Shown here: positions 7,560 to 17,424 of the stretch, one piece after another
How the letters are laid out: every line of letters begins with the position of its first letter
How positions within the stretch are numbered: the stretch's first letter is position 1
Source of the DNA: Kiritimatiellaeota bacterium B1221
GTDB lineage: Bacteria; Verrucomicrobiota; Kiritimatiellia; SS1-B-03-39; UBA6053
Assembly (NCBI GenBank): GCA_029269125.1
Contig: JARHXX010000005.1
Location: 144,652 to 208,651 of the forward strand
Reading direction: 5' to 3'
DNA: 64,000 nt
Program-made: the position numbers and the translations under genes
The notes under the pieces: model-generated
The model's input: only the letters and a program-made list of their open reading frames with translations
Databases searched by the model: none
Told to the model about the DNA's origin: nothing

Positions 7560-10500
7560 ATGATTGAAAAAATTCTCAATAGCGCCCTGGCAAACCGGGG
7601 ACTGGTTCTTATCGCCCTTTTGGGGATCATCGGCATGGGGCTTTATGAAGCCCGGAAACTGGATGTGGAGGCTTTTCCGGATATCTCTCCGGTCATGGTT
7701 CCGGTTTTTGCAGAAGCCGAAGGCATGGCTCCTGAGGAAGTGGAGCAGTTGATCACCTATCCCATCGAAACCGCCATGAACGGTCTTCCGGATGTACAGC
7801 TGGTGAAATCCACCTCTGCGTTTGGCATGTCCGTAGTGTATGTTTATTTTGAAGAGGGCACCGATATTTATTTTGCCCGGCAGTTGGTCTCCGAGAGGCT
7901 ATCAGGTGCGGCCGCGGATTTACCACCATTAACCGATCCCCCTGCACTGGGACCCATCTCCACCGGACTGGGTCAGATTTTCCTCTACTATCTGGAGCTG
8001 GAGGAGGGGGCAGACACTGATGGGCTGGATGCGCTTACGTATTTGCGGGACCTCAATGACTGGGTGGTGAAGCGTCAACTGCAACGCGTCAAAGGGGTCA
8101 CGGATATTCTCAGTGCGGGGGGATATATCCTGCAGTATCAAATCAAAGTTGATCCGTATTACCTGCTTCAGTATGATCTGAGTTTTGAGGATGTGATGAC
8201 CGCCGTACAGGTCAACAATCGGAATGTGGGTGGACAATATCTCCAAATAAATTCTGAAGAACACCTAGTGCGTGGAGTGGGATTTTTACGAACGTTGGAG
8301 GACATACGGGGTATTACCCTGAAGAGTTTTGACGGCACCCCGGTCTCCATCAGGGATGTCGCGGAGGTCGATTATGGACATGAACTCCGCCGGGGAATGG
8401 TCACGCTCGGGAACGGTGAAGAAGTGGTCTCGGGGATGGTGATGAAGCTTTATGGGGCGAATGCGTCGAAGGTGATTGAAGATCTTTATGAAAAAGTGGA
8501 GGAGGTCCAGCAGGGACTGCCGGAGGGTGTCAGGCTGGTGCCTTACTATGAACAGGCGAATCTGGTGCACAATGCAACCCGCACCGTGCGGACAGCACTC
8601 TTTCAGGGAATGGCGCTGGTGTTGGTGGTGCTTTTTGCCTTTCTGGGATGTATGCGTGCATCCATTATCGTGGCGCTGGCTATGCCTTTTTGTGCACTGG
8701 TGGCAATGATCGGGATGCGGCATTTCGGGATATCCGCCAACCTGATGTCTTTGGGCGGCATCGCGATAGCCTTGGGTTTGTTGGTAGACGGGTCCATTGT
8801 GGTCACGGAAAATATTCACCGTTTCCTGGGCATGAAGCACGGAACCAAAACCGACCGTCTCCGCTTGATTCATGACGCCACCTGCGAAGTGGGGCGTCCC
8901 ATTGCTTTTGCGATTCTTATCGTGATTGTGGTGTTTCTCCCTATCCTTTCTCTGGAGGCGACCGAAGGGAAAATGTTCAAGCCTTTGGCTTACACCGTGA
9001 TGCTGGCGTTAGGTGGCTCGATTGCATTTGCGCTGGTGGTGGCGCCGGTTCTCGCAAGTTTTATCCTCAACGAAAAGCCGTACAAAGAATCCCGTTTCTT
9101 CCTGGGGGTGAAATCAGGTTACCGGACGGCGTTGACCCTCACCTTAAAAGGGAAGGGGGTGGTGCTGGTTTTATTGGTCAGTCTTCTGGGCAGTTCGGTA
9201 TTCATCATCCGACAAATGGGAACAGAGTTTATTCCTGTTTTGGATGAGGGTTCCATCAGCATCGATGTCAGTATGGCACCCTCCATTTCGTTGGTTGAAG
9301 CAAAAAAAACTATTCTGGGGATCCAATCCGAGTTTGCGGAGGTGCCAGGTATTCAAGAAGTCGTGACCATGATCGGTAGGCCCGAGGCGGGGAGTCATCC
9401 CCATCCGGTCAACTTTGCCATGATGCAAGTGGAGCTGGAGAATAAGCAGGAAAAAAAGGGGATTGTCGATGAACTGCGGGAGCGCTTAGCGGGCTACCCC
9501 GGGGTACAAATAAACTTTTCCCAGCCGATTCAGCATCTGTTTGACGAAATGCTTTCGGGGTCACGCGCTCAACTTGCGATCAAGGTGTATGGTGAAGATC
9601 TGGATGAAATTCGTCACACTGCGGAAGCGATGCGTGAAGCCATGGAGCGGGTGGAGGGGCTTGTCGACCTTTCGGTGGAGCAGAGCTTTGGTCAACCCCA
9701 GTTCCAGGTGATTCTCGATCAGCAAGCCTTGGCCCGGTATGATGTGGAAGGCGAAAAAGTTTTGGAACTTGTGGAGGCCGCGGTGGGTGGCGAAGTCATT
9801 AGTTCCCTGTATCGTAATACCCGGCGTTATGCCATTCATGTGCGACTGGCATCCGAGTTCCGGAGCACGCCAGAGCAGCTGGCATCGTTATTCCTGCGCT
9901 CTGAAGACGGAGCCCTTTTACGACTGGACCAACTCGCAGAAATAAAGTCAGTGGAAGGCCCCCTGCAGATTAACCGGGAACATAACCAGCGCCGATGGAT
10001 GGTCCAGGGCAATATCCGGGACCGTGCGCTGAGTGATGTGCTCAAGGATATACAATCCGCCGTCAGTGAGCAGGTGGACATTCCAGACGGGGTGTTCGTT
10101 GAATACGGCGGACAGTTCGAACAGCAGCAACGGGCGATGAAACGACTTAAAATCATCGTGCCGGTTGTTTTGGGCCTCATTTTTGTCCTGCTCTGGGTTG
10201 CGTTTCATTGTCTGCGTTATGCCGTCATGATTCTGCTATGTGTCCCCATGGCCCTGATTGGCGGTGTGCTTGGGCTCTGGGCCACCGGGCAGTATCTTTC
10301 TGTCCCGGCATCCATCGGCTTTATCGCTTTGTTCGGTATCGCCATGCAGGATGCGATGGTGTTGCTGACGGATTTTAATGATCTGCGTAAAGAAGGCCAG
10401 AATATCCGGGATGCGGTGGTGAATGGCGCGCTGATCCGCTTTCGCCCGGTCATTATGACGACTTTGACCACCCTGCTGGGACTTTTGCCTCTGCTTCTGT

Positions 10501-10631
10501 CTGGCGGTGCCGGTGCGGAAGTACAGCGGCCCCTGGCTGCGGTCGTGATTTTTGGTTTAATCACTTCCACCTTTCTCACTCTTTTTGCCCTGCCGGCCAT
10601 TTATGAATGGTTGGAACTTAGAAGAAAATAA
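7560..10631 (+). CDS. czcA: Heavy-metal efflux RND transporter, CzcA/CusA family
   Basis: 1023 residues, close to the usual 1030-1060. It is the proton-driven inner-membrane pump. Seen: N-terminal DVEAFPDISPVMVPVFAEA and PEEVEQLITYPIETAMNGLP, typical of the HME group; the transmembrane 4 signature GGIAIALGLLVDGSIVVTEN with the proton-relay Asp; the second-half GTEFIPVLDEGS; and the C-terminal block RFRPVIMTTLTTLLGLLPLL. Twelve membrane segments in two repeats fit the family. Metal specificity cannot be fixed from sequence alone. Because the adaptor is His-rich, Zn/Co/Cd/Ni export is more likely than Cu/Ag, which is inference. Confidence 0.93.
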   Translation: MIEKILNSALANRGLVLIALLGIIGMGLYEARKLDVEAFPDISPVMVPVFAEAEGMAPEEVEQLITYPIETAMNGLPDVQLVKSTSAFGMSVVYVYFEEGTDIYFARQLVSERLSGAAADLPPLTDPPALGPISTGLGQIFLYYLELEEGADTDGLDALTYLRDLNDWVVKRQLQRVKGVTDILSAGGYILQYQIKVDPYYLLQYDLSFEDVMTAVQVNNRNVGGQYLQINSEEHLVRGVGFLRTLEDIRGITLKSFDGTPVSIRDVAEVDYGHELRRGMVTLGNGEEVVSGMVMKLYGANASKVIEDLYEKVEEVQQGLPEGVRLVPYYEQANLVHNATRTVRTALFQGMALVLVVLFAFLGCMRASIIVALAMPFCALVAMIGMRHFGISANLMSLGGIAIALGLLVDGSIVVTENIHRFLGMKHGTKTDRLRLIHDATCEVGRPIAFAILIVIVVFLPILSLEATEGKMFKPLAYTVMLALGGSIAFALVVAPVLASFILNEKPYKESRFFLGVKSGYRTALTLTLKGKGVVLVLLVSLLGSSVFIIRQMGTEFIPVLDEGSISIDVSMAPSISLVEAKKTILGIQSEFAEVPGIQEVVTMIGRPEAGSHPHPVNFAMMQVELENKQEKKGIVDELRERLAGYPGVQINFSQPIQHLFDEMLSGSRAQLAIKVYGEDLDEIRHTAEAMREAMERVEGLVDLSVEQSFGQPQFQVILDQQALARYDVEGEKVLELVEAAVGGEVISSLYRNTRRYAIHVRLASEFRSTPEQLASLFLRSEDGALLRLDQLAEIKSVEGPLQINREHNQRRWMVQGNIRDRALSDVLKDIQSAVSEQVDIPDGVFVEYGGQFEQQQRAMKRLKIIVPVVLGLIFVLLWVAFHCLRYAVMILLCVPMALIGGVLGLWATGQYLSVPASIGFIALFGIAMQDAMVLLTDFNDLRKEGQNIRDAVVNGALIRFRPVIMTTLTTLLGLLPLLLSGGAGAEVQRPLAAVVIFGLITSTFLTLFALPAIYEWLELRRK

Positions 10632-10844
10632 GCACCGAAAATTATGAGGTCAGCACATGTACATCCGCACAGTAGTGACAATACAGGTATCATTTGTCCG
10701 TCCTTGAACCCCGGCAAACTCTGCAATTGCCCCGGGACTCCGGGAGCCGTTGCAGAGAAATAAGGAAGTTTTACAGGGATAAAGTCCTTTAAAACGTTTG
10801 AACTTTCACTTGCGGATTGAGCTGAGAACCGTAAGATTCACATT

Positions 10845-11897
10845 ATGTCCATCCCACGTTCCAAAAACGTAACCATTAAAGAAATAGCGGCGCACTGTGA
10901 TGTCTCTCCGAGCACGGTTTCCCTGGTGCTGAACAATAGTCCCAAGATTAAAGCCAGTACCCGGGAACGGGTAATGAAGATGGTGGATAAACTGGATTAT
11001 CAACCGAACCAAATGGCGCGAAGTTTGGTTTCACGCCGGAGCAAATGTTTAAGTGTCACGGTCCCGAATCTAACGCATGTGTTTTCAGATGTGTACTTCG
11101 GTGAGATCATCAGTGGCATTTATCAGGAAGCCAACCTGTCGGGTTACAAAATCCTGCTTGATATCGCGCAGGAAAAATTTATCGGGGACAAGGAATATCT
11201 GAATATTCTCCGGAACCGCCGGGCGGACGGCATGGTGTATATTGCGTCCACGATCGAAGATCGTTTTCTGTTGGAATTTGAAGAGCAGCCGTATCCCCTG
11301 TTGCTGGTAAACCATTACTTTCCCAAGAGCCAGTTGAATTTTCTTTCGGTGGATTATAAAAAAGCCGCTCAATTGGCCGCCTCGCATTTGCTGGAGTTGG
11401 GTCACCGCCGGATTGGCTTAATTATCGGTACCAACACGTTCACCGGTCTGGATTTTCGGGATACCTTTTTAGAGGTTTGCGAAGGGCAGGGCATTGAGAA
11501 AAAAGATTTGCCCTGGTGCGGGGTAAAAGACTGGGATGAACAGGAAGGATATGAGATGACCAAAAAAATGTTGGCGCGTCATCCGGATTTAACCGCGATC
11601 ATGGCAGGGAATGACCGGATGGCCATCGGGGCCATTCGCTATTTGAGCAATATGAATCTGCGGGTGCCGGAAGATGTTTCGGTGATGGGCATGGATGATA
11701 TTCCGTCGGCCCGCTATACCAATCCGGGATTAAGCACCTTGCATATGGACTTTTTCCGTTTGGGAGAATTATCCTGCAGGCATCTTTTGAATTTATTGGA
11801 AGGCAAAGAACGTGAGTGCCGGGAACTGAAAGAGCCCCATTTGGTTCTTCGAGAATCCACCGGCCCCGCAAAACCTGATTTACAATCCTCATTTTAA
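10845..11897 (+). CDS. LacI-family transcriptional regulator
   Basis: 350 residues. The N-terminal LacI helix-turn-helix is clear (VTIKEIAAHCDVSPSTVSLVLNN, given here as VTIKEIAAHCDVS then PSTVSLVLNN), followed by the hinge helix (YQPNQMARSLVSRR) and a periplasmic-binding-protein-like sugar-sensing domain ending with DVSVMGMDDIPSARYTNPGL, the usual effector-domain block. It is followed in the same direction by a pseudopilin and a secreted GH13 enzyme. A role in carbohydrate control is therefore likely but unproven. No perfect operator palindrome was identified upstream. Confidence 0.9.
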   Translation: MSIPRSKNVTIKEIAAHCDVSPSTVSLVLNNSPKIKASTRERVMKMVDKLDYQPNQMARSLVSRRSKCLSVTVPNLTHVFSDVYFGEIISGIYQEANLSGYKILLDIAQEKFIGDKEYLNILRNRRADGMVYIASTIEDRFLLEFEEQPYPLLLVNHYFPKSQLNFLSVDYKKAAQLAASHLLELGHRRIGLIIGTNTFTGLDFRDTFLEVCEGQGIEKKDLPWCGVKDWDEQEGYEMTKKMLARHPDLTAIMAGNDRMAIGAIRYLSNMNLRVPEDVSVMGMDDIPSARYTNPGLSTLHMDFFRLGELSCRHLLNLLEGKERECRELKEPHLVLRESTGPAKPDLQSSF

Positions 11898-11924
11898 TTC
11901 CCCACACCCCCAGGAGCCCCCCCC

Positions 11925-12506
11925 ATGAAATTCAGATCCCATTCCCCGAACCGTACCGCTTTCACGCTCATTGAGATGTTGGTGGTTATTGCGATTATTG
12001 CGTTATTGGCCGCTTTGTTATTTCCTGCAATTAGTAAAGGGGTGTTGAAGGCAAAACGCAACAAAGCGGGGATCGAAACCCGGAACATTGCCAATGCCAT
12101 TGCCATGTTTTATAAAGATTATGGATACCTGCCGGTGCCTGCTTCGGAACAGGGGCTTGTCCCCGGGGCCGGCAACGGTGATTACGGCGCCGAGCAGACG
12201 CAGGCGTTTAACGATGCGAAATCGAAAGAAATTATCAAAGTATTGATGGGAGAAGACGACGAGTTAAATCCTAAAAATACGGTGTATATCGACTCGGACA
12301 CGCCGATTGTGGATGGAACGTTTTTGGATCCCTGGGACAATCAATATTGGATCAAACTGGATTTGGATCATGACGGGAAACTTGAGTTCTTCAGCGATCC
12401 TAAACAGTACAGTCAAACCGCGATCGTGGTATCGCTGGGTCCGGACGGGAAACTGAACAGTTCGGCACAGGACAATGTGGCAAGTGTAAGACTTGAACGT
12501 CAATAA
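11925..12506 (+). CDS. Type II secretion pseudopilin (GspG-like) with prepilin cleavage site
   Basis: 193 residues. After a short basic leader comes the prepilin peptidase motif and hydrophobic helix (AFTLIEMLVVIAIIALLAAL), with the Glu at +5 (FTLIE). The soluble part has ETRNIANAIAMFYKDYGYLP, which is GspG-like, a calcium-loop-like Asp-rich segment (DLDHDGKLE) and a C-terminal VSLGPDGKLNSS. Many verrucomicrobial and lentisphaeral genomes encode large numbers of such orphan pseudopilins next to sugar-utilisation genes. No other secretion component is nearby. RBS AGGAGC lies ahead of the start. Confidence 0.88.
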   Translation: MKFRSHSPNRTAFTLIEMLVVIAIIALLAALLFPAISKGVLKAKRNKAGIETRNIANAIAMFYKDYGYLPVPASEQGLVPGAGNGDYGAEQTQAFNDAKSKEIIKVLMGEDDELNPKNTVYIDSDTPIVDGTFLDPWDNQYWIKLDLDHDGKLEFFSDPKQYSQTAIVVSLGPDGKLNSSAQDNVASVRLERQ

Positions 12507-12519
12507 TAGGAGAGTGGCC

Positions 12520-15500
12520 ATGAACTTTTCCCGAATGCTTTTCCGGGGGCTGGTGAGCCTCTGTTTTTGTTCGGCCCTCTGGGCTCCGCTTTTTGCCCTG
12601 GAGCAAAAAGATGCCTTCGAATATAGGGGGTGGAAGGGGGCTTTACATGCTGCCAATGAGGCGCTGGAAATTGTGGTGCTTCCGCAAACCGGCCGTTTGG
12701 TTCACTTGTCTTCGCCGGGAAAAGCCAACCTGTTGACTTTTGAAGAAGGTTTGGTGGGGCAACTGCCGCCGGCGGAGGAGGGGGACTGGCTGAATTATGG
12801 TGGTGACTGGATGTGGGCAGTGCATCAATCCCGATGGGAGACGATGCGTGAGGGTGAAGATTGGCCGCCTCCGCGGGTTTTGGATCGGGCGATGTGGCAC
12901 AGTGAAGTGAACGTCGATGGGCAAGGGACGACCCATATTCGATTGCGTAGGGATTTAGGCGCACCGATTTTTGTCCAGGTCGAACGCCATTTTGAATTAC
13001 CGGCAGGTTCAGAGGCCGCGCTGAAAGTTCACCAGTCCATTCGCAGAATTCAGGCATCAGATGTTCCGGTGACATTGTGGCAGGTGAGTCAGATTCACAA
13101 AGCGGAACAAGTACTGATGGGAACGGATCGGAACGATTTTGAAGGAAAAGGGTATCACCATATTGGCTTTACCGCCCCGGGCGAAAATGTGCTCTCATGG
13201 TGTGGCGAGACATTGATTTATCAGGTCTTGCCCGGGGGGGAGCATAAACTGGGCACAAGCGGAAACTGGATTGCCGCCCGGAAAGAGAATCAGGCGCTGT
13301 TGCTGTGGGTCAATGGCGGCCAGGATGCCGGGAGCATTCCGGATCAGGGATGCTCGATGGTGGTGTATTCCAATAGTGGTCTCGGTTATACCGAAATTGA
13401 AACCCAGAGTGATGAAGTATTGCTTGCGCCGGGAGAAAAACTGGAAAACACCTTAACCTACACATTGGTGGATCTGGAGGCTTCCGCAACTGACTGCGGG
13501 ATCGCGAAAGATTTGGCTTTGTTGCCTCCGGTTGCTGAAATTGTTCATTTTTCTCCTCAGGATGCCCATCCGGGAGATACAATTCAAGTTCGGGTGCGAA
13601 CTGACGAGGCCGGTGGTATATTGCACTGGGGCCTCAATTCTCCGTCAGGAAACTGGGAACTTCCGGACCCGGTTTATTGGCCGGAAGGTTCTGTACTTGC
13701 GGAGAATGGCAAAGCGGTGGAAACCCCGCTCCCGCAAATTGTGGATGGATATGCGACATTACAGATGGGGCCTTTTGATCGGCCGGAACAATTAGTCACC
13801 TCCCTGCATGCGGTCGTGCGCTGGGGGAATAAATGGGAAAGCAAGCAGGGGGAAAATTACAACCTGACCCTGCAGGTTCATCCGGAAGCCAGCCCCCTTT
13901 TATGGGGAGGGTCTGAAGAACCGGGTCAAAAAGGGTGGCTGAAACTTGCGGTGGTTTCCGAACCGGCTGCGGATGAAATAAAGGGATATTTGGATGGTGA
14001 AGAAATCGCGGTTACCCATGAGGCCCGTCTGGTGATGGACGTGGATGCGAGCGACTGGTCCTATGGTCCACATGATTTGAAAGTCCGCGCAATGCGGGAC
14101 GGACATCTTTCGACAACGGCAAAACGAATTTGGAAACTGCCCAGGGTAGAGGTGCGGGAGGACTTACCTGATTTTACTCCCTATGGCGCATCAAAAAGGG
14201 ATGACCGGCCATGGCAGATTGTGCTCTATGCGCCCCGGGCAAAATTTGTGGAGGTCGAATGGACATCCGAAACAGGGGCCCTGTCGAAAAAGTTGATGCA
14301 ACCTACCCGGGATGGACATTGGATCTTGGAGTTTGAAGCAGGGATGCAAGCTCCTTTCGCATACCGGTATGTCTTGAATGGCGAACAGTATTTTGCAGAT
14401 CCCTGGAGTCGCGATATCCGTTGGGAAACGCCTTCGGGAAAACCCTCCCATTTACCTGAACATGCGTGGACGCTGGTGGGGCAGCTGCCGGATGCGATGG
14501 AAGCCTGGAAGGCTCCTGATCCAAAGACCTGGGTGATCTACGAATTACATATTCCGGATGTCGCACCTCCCGGCAGTTATCAGGGGCTGGCAGATCAATT
14601 AGATTATATTGATGCCCTGGGGGTGAATATGATCGAACCGTTACCGGTGACCGCTTTTCCGGGGGCGGAGAGTTGGGGGTACAATCCTGCCTACCACATG
14701 GCGATTGAGCGCAGTTACGGTACGCCGGATGACTTTAAAAGTCTGTTGGTGGCGGCCCGCGAACGGGGGATCGGTTATGTGGCGGACCTGGTTCTGAATC
14801 ATGTGGATGCGAACGCCCCGTTAAACCGTTTATTTGGCGAGCCGGATACGAATCCCTATACCATGCCCTTTGCCCAGTTCAATTGGGGCTTTCCCAAGTT
14901 GGATCAACAGAATCCCGCGCTGAAACGCTATATCAAAGACTCTTTGGAACATTGGGTGAATCAATGGGGCGTGGATGGTTTCCGTTATGACGCCACCCAG
15001 TGGGTGAAGTGGTCAGGATACAACGATTGGGGTGCGAGCTGGATGTCCTTTGTGGTGCACCAGGCGAATCCGGATGTGGTGCAAATTGCGGAGAATCTGC
15101 CTTCCGAACCGGACATGATCAAAGGTACGGAGTTGAGTGCGGAATGGGATGGGCATTACCGTTGGCGTTTACGAAAGGTTTTTGCGGAAGGGATGATTGA
15201 AGAGCCGATGAAAATGCGGGAAATTCTGGATCCCCGCAACCATGCGTACCAAAGTGGATTTCAACGGGTCCCGTATATTGAGAGTCACGATGAAGAACGT
15301 TTTGTGCGAGAGCTTTTACAAAAAGGGTACACTGCGGGTGAGGCCTTTACCCGCCATCATGCCGCGGCGGCGATTACCTTGACGGTTCCCGGTCGGCCCA
15401 TGTTGTATGCGGGTCAGGAATGGGGAGAAATGACGCCGAAGGTGGTGGGGACCAATCCCTTGCAATGGCAATTGCGTGCGCAACCTGCGCGGGCGGAAAT

Positions 15501-15807
15501 GCTTCAGAAATTTAAAGAGTTGATCGCCTTACGGGTGCAGCATCGTGCCCTGCATCATGACCGGATTGATATTGTACACCTTAATGAAAAAGATGGAACG
15601 GTCGCTTATCTGAGACCGGGGGTTCCTGAGTCAATCCTGGTGGCGTTTAATGTTTCAAAAGAAGGGGCTCTGCTGAACCTTCCGGTGGATGGGGGCACGA
15701 TTTCAGAACTTCATCATGAAGGGCTGCCGGTGGATTTAAGTAAGTTGACTCTGCGGCCGGGGCAGGCACGAATTTTTCGAATCCGTCATCAACAGGAACC
15801 GCGATGA
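12520..15807 (+). CDS. Secreted multidomain glycoside hydrolase family 13 enzyme
   Basis: 1095 residues from the ATG at 12520, chosen because TAGGAG precedes it and a signal peptide follows (GLVSLCFCSALWAPLFALEQ). Domains: an N-terminal beta-rich region similar in style to galactose-mutarotase or DUF4380 folds (about 20-330), beta-sandwich segments (about 340-560), an E-set/CBM48-like domain (about 555-650), then a GH13 barrel with region I DLVLNHVD (near 756), nucleophile Asp in GFRYDAT (near 823), acid/base Glu in IAENLP (near 857) and ESHDEERF (near 922). It resembles branching enzyme or maltohydrolase relatives acting on alpha-glucans outside the cytoplasm. The exact reaction is not determined. 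Confidence 0.85.
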   Translation: MNFSRMLFRGLVSLCFCSALWAPLFALEQKDAFEYRGWKGALHAANEALEIVVLPQTGRLVHLSSPGKANLLTFEEGLVGQLPPAEEGDWLNYGGDWMWAVHQSRWETMREGEDWPPPRVLDRAMWHSEVNVDGQGTTHIRLRRDLGAPIFVQVERHFELPAGSEAALKVHQSIRRIQASDVPVTLWQVSQIHKAEQVLMGTDRNDFEGKGYHHIGFTAPGENVLSWCGETLIYQVLPGGEHKLGTSGNWIAARKENQALLLWVNGGQDAGSIPDQGCSMVVYSNSGLGYTEIETQSDEVLLAPGEKLENTLTYTLVDLEASATDCGIAKDLALLPPVAEIVHFSPQDAHPGDTIQVRVRTDEAGGILHWGLNSPSGNWELPDPVYWPEGSVLAENGKAVETPLPQIVDGYATLQMGPFDRPEQLVTSLHAVVRWGNKWESKQGENYNLTLQVHPEASPLLWGGSEEPGQKGWLKLAVVSEPAADEIKGYLDGEEIAVTHEARLVMDVDASDWSYGPHDLKVRAMRDGHLSTTAKRIWKLPRVEVREDLPDFTPYGASKRDDRPWQIVLYAPRAKFVEVEWTSETGALSKKLMQPTRDGHWILEFEAGMQAPFAYRYVLNGEQYFADPWSRDIRWETPSGKPSHLPEHAWTLVGQLPDAMEAWKAPDPKTWVIYELHIPDVAPPGSYQGLADQLDYIDALGVNMIEPLPVTAFPGAESWGYNPAYHMAIERSYGTPDDFKSLLVAARERGIGYVADLVLNHVDANAPLNRLFGEPDTNPYTMPFAQFNWGFPKLDQQNPALKRYIKDSLEHWVNQWGVDGFRYDATQWVKWSGYNDWGASWMSFVVHQANPDVVQIAENLPSEPDMIKGTELSAEWDGHYRWRLRKVFAEGMIEEPMKMREILDPRNHAYQSGFQRVPYIESHDEERFVRELLQKGYTAGEAFTRHHAAAAITLTVPGRPMLYAGQEWGEMTPKVVGTNPLQWQLRAQPARAEMLQKFKELIALRVQHRALHHDRIDIVHLNEKDGTVAYLRPGVPESILVAFNVSKEGALLNLPVDGGTISELHHEGLPVDLSKLTLRPGQARIFRIRHQQEPR

Positions 15808-16361
15808 GGGACGTGGACCCTTGGAAAACCCATTCTTCTGAGGTGACCTATGATAATCCCTGGATTCAAGTGACGGAACACCAAGTCACACATCCTGATG
15901 GAAGTCCGGGGATCTATGGGGTGGTGCATATGAAAAATATTGCCACCGGGGTGGTGCCGGTGGATGAGGAAGGGTTTACCTGGTTGGTGGGGCAGTGGCG
16001 CTATTGTCTGAATGCCTACAGCTGGGAAATCCCTGAGGGAGGGGCGTTGGACGAAGATCCTTTGGCCGGTGCGAAACGTGAACTGTTGGAAGAGGCCGGC
16101 TTAAGCGCGGATCAGTGGGAGCTTTTGCAAACGATTCACACCAGCAATTCGGTTACAGATGAAGTGGCCCATATTTATTTGGCAACGGGTATTCGGAAAG
16201 AGGCCGAACCCACTCCGGAGCCGAGTGAACAGCTCACACTGAAACGACTGCCTTTGGCAGAGGCGGTGGAAATGGTGATGACGGGCAGGATTACGGATGC
16301 GATCTCTGTGGCAGGGTTGCTGAGGGCTGAGCGGGTGCTGGCGGCAAAAGTTTTCGTCTAA
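15804..16361 (+). CDS. Nudix hydrolase, ADP-ribose pyrophosphatase-like
   Basis: 185 residues. It contains a Nudix box at about residues 77-100 (PEGGALDEDPLAGAKREL then LEEAGL), with the REx2EExGx core intact; the loop before the first Glu is one residue shorter than the textbook spacing. The flanking sequence (VVPVDEEGFTWLVGQWRY; SNSVTDEVAHIYLATG) is like ADP-ribose and nucleoside-diphosphate-sugar pyrophosphatases. The start overlaps the GH13 stop by 4 bp, so the two are coupled. A role in recycling sugar nucleotides during glucan metabolism is possible. Confidence 0.88.
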   Translation: MRDVDPWKTHSSEVTYDNPWIQVTEHQVTHPDGSPGIYGVVHMKNIATGVVPVDEEGFTWLVGQWRYCLNAYSWEIPEGGALDEDPLAGAKRELLEEAGLSADQWELLQTIHTSNSVTDEVAHIYLATGIRKEAEPTPEPSEQLTLKRLPLAEAVEMVMTGRITDAISVAGLLRAERVLAAKVFV

Positions 16362-16862
16362 ACCCGGAGCTTACAGAACGTTGATTCGGGCCGGGGAAAT
16401 AGCCCATCCTATACCATGATGTAGAGTTGACCCTTTCCGGGAGCTTCGCATGCCGGGAATGGGCTATTGGCACGTTCTTATCAGAAACCTCCCAAGTTTG
16501 AACCCCTCGGCTATGAGCGTATCCTTCAGGGGTTTTGAAAGATTTATTTGTCTCACCTGAGACAAATAAATCGAATACAGAAGTTGTGGATAGAAGGGGG
16601 GCTAGAAAAATCCGCTCCGATTATTCTCAGGTGCCTGATATTCCACCCCGGTTGGTTTCGAGTCAAAGTTCCTGCCCCTATCGTCCCATCTGGGGGATCG
16701 GGGAAGGTGGAAATGAGGACCCCAGTTCTCAGCACGGCCTATTTCCCACGGGCCGTTTTCCGGTTGCCCGTCCGTAAACCGGCTACCCTGACTTTCCCCC
16801 GTTTCTGTTTAAAAAGAAAAATATCATTTGCATATTTCGGTAATTTCTGTATATTCAGAAAT
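16362..16862. other. 500-bp gene-poor stretch with a 10-bp inverted repeat
   Basis: An open frame runs through from 16548 into the regulator gene, but its translation is unlike any protein I know and the regulator's own promoter lies inside it. The only clear structure is AATAGCCCAT (16398-16407) with its exact complement ATGGGCTATT (16459-16468), a 51-base loop apart and without a T-run. It may be a transcript-end structure or an unrecognised RNA. The word GACAAATAAATC occurs next to its near-complement around 16545-16575. Nothing else stands out. Confidence 0.4.
16828..16862 (+). promoter_or_regulatory. Promoter with palindromic operator over the -10 of the GbsR-like gene
   Basis: TTGCAT (16828-16833), 16 bases, then TATATT (16850-16855). 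The -10 lies in the centre of a palindrome with perfect arms ATTTCTG (16843-16849) and CAGAAAT (16856-16862), and ATG follows at 16863. A dimeric MarR/GbsR regulator would fit such a site, suggesting autorepression. A matching half-site (ATACAGAAAT) directly abuts the start of the next gene at 17415-17424. Confidence 0.5.
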
Positions 16863-17387
16863 ATGGAAAACAAAACACTTTCTCAAATCGAAGAAACCTT
16901 TATTTTGCACTGGGGGCAAATGGGAGTGCAGTGGGGGATTAACCGGACAGTTGCCCAGGTGCATGCATTGTTGTATTTGTCTGAGGAAGCGCTGAATGCC
17001 GAACAGATTTGTGAAATTTTGAATGTGGCCCGTTCCAATGTAAGCACCAGTCTTAAGGAGTTACAGGGCTGGGGCATTGTCAAAAAGGTGGCGCGGATGG
17101 GGGACAAGCGTGATCATTTTGAATCCCTGCATGATGTCTGGGAATTGGCGAGAATTATTTTAAATGAACGCAAAAAGCGGGAAATTGATCCTACGCGGGA
17201 AGTTTTACAGCAGTTGGCTTCCGCCGCAGAGTCGGATGCGGATACCTCCGCTGACACGGCTAAAAGATTAAAAGAAATGGCCAATTTTCTTGATGTTTCC
17301 ACCACCTGGTTTGATCGCATGAACCGGATGCCTCCCGCTGCTTTAAAAGCCTTTATCAAACTTGGGGGACCCGGGAAATCACCGTGA
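16863..17387 (+). CDS. GbsR/MarR-family transcriptional regulator
   Basis: 174 residues from the ATG at 16863. An upstream extension to 16548 is rejected because the promoter lies inside it. Winged helix-turn-helix: WGINRTVAQVHALLYLS, AEQICEILNVARSNVSTSL, KELQGWGIVKKV, the pattern of GbsR-like regulators, with a helical C-terminal dimerisation part. It heads a cluster with the MBOAT acyltransferase, two membrane proteins and an SDR, and likely controls both itself and them through the palindrome at its promoter. Confidence 0.85.
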   Translation: MENKTLSQIEETFILHWGQMGVQWGINRTVAQVHALLYLSEEALNAEQICEILNVARSNVSTSLKELQGWGIVKKVARMGDKRDHFESLHDVWELARIILNERKKREIDPTREVLQQLASAAESDADTSADTAKRLKEMANFLDVSTTWFDRMNRMPPAALKAFIKLGGPGKSP

Positions 17388-17424
17388 TCCCTTTTTTTAC
17401 GTATAAATTTCACTCAATACAGAA

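Noticed and set aside
16548..16862. N-terminal extension of the GbsR-like regulator by 105 residues
   Set aside because: The extension covers the promoter and operator, and its composition is unlike a protein domain.
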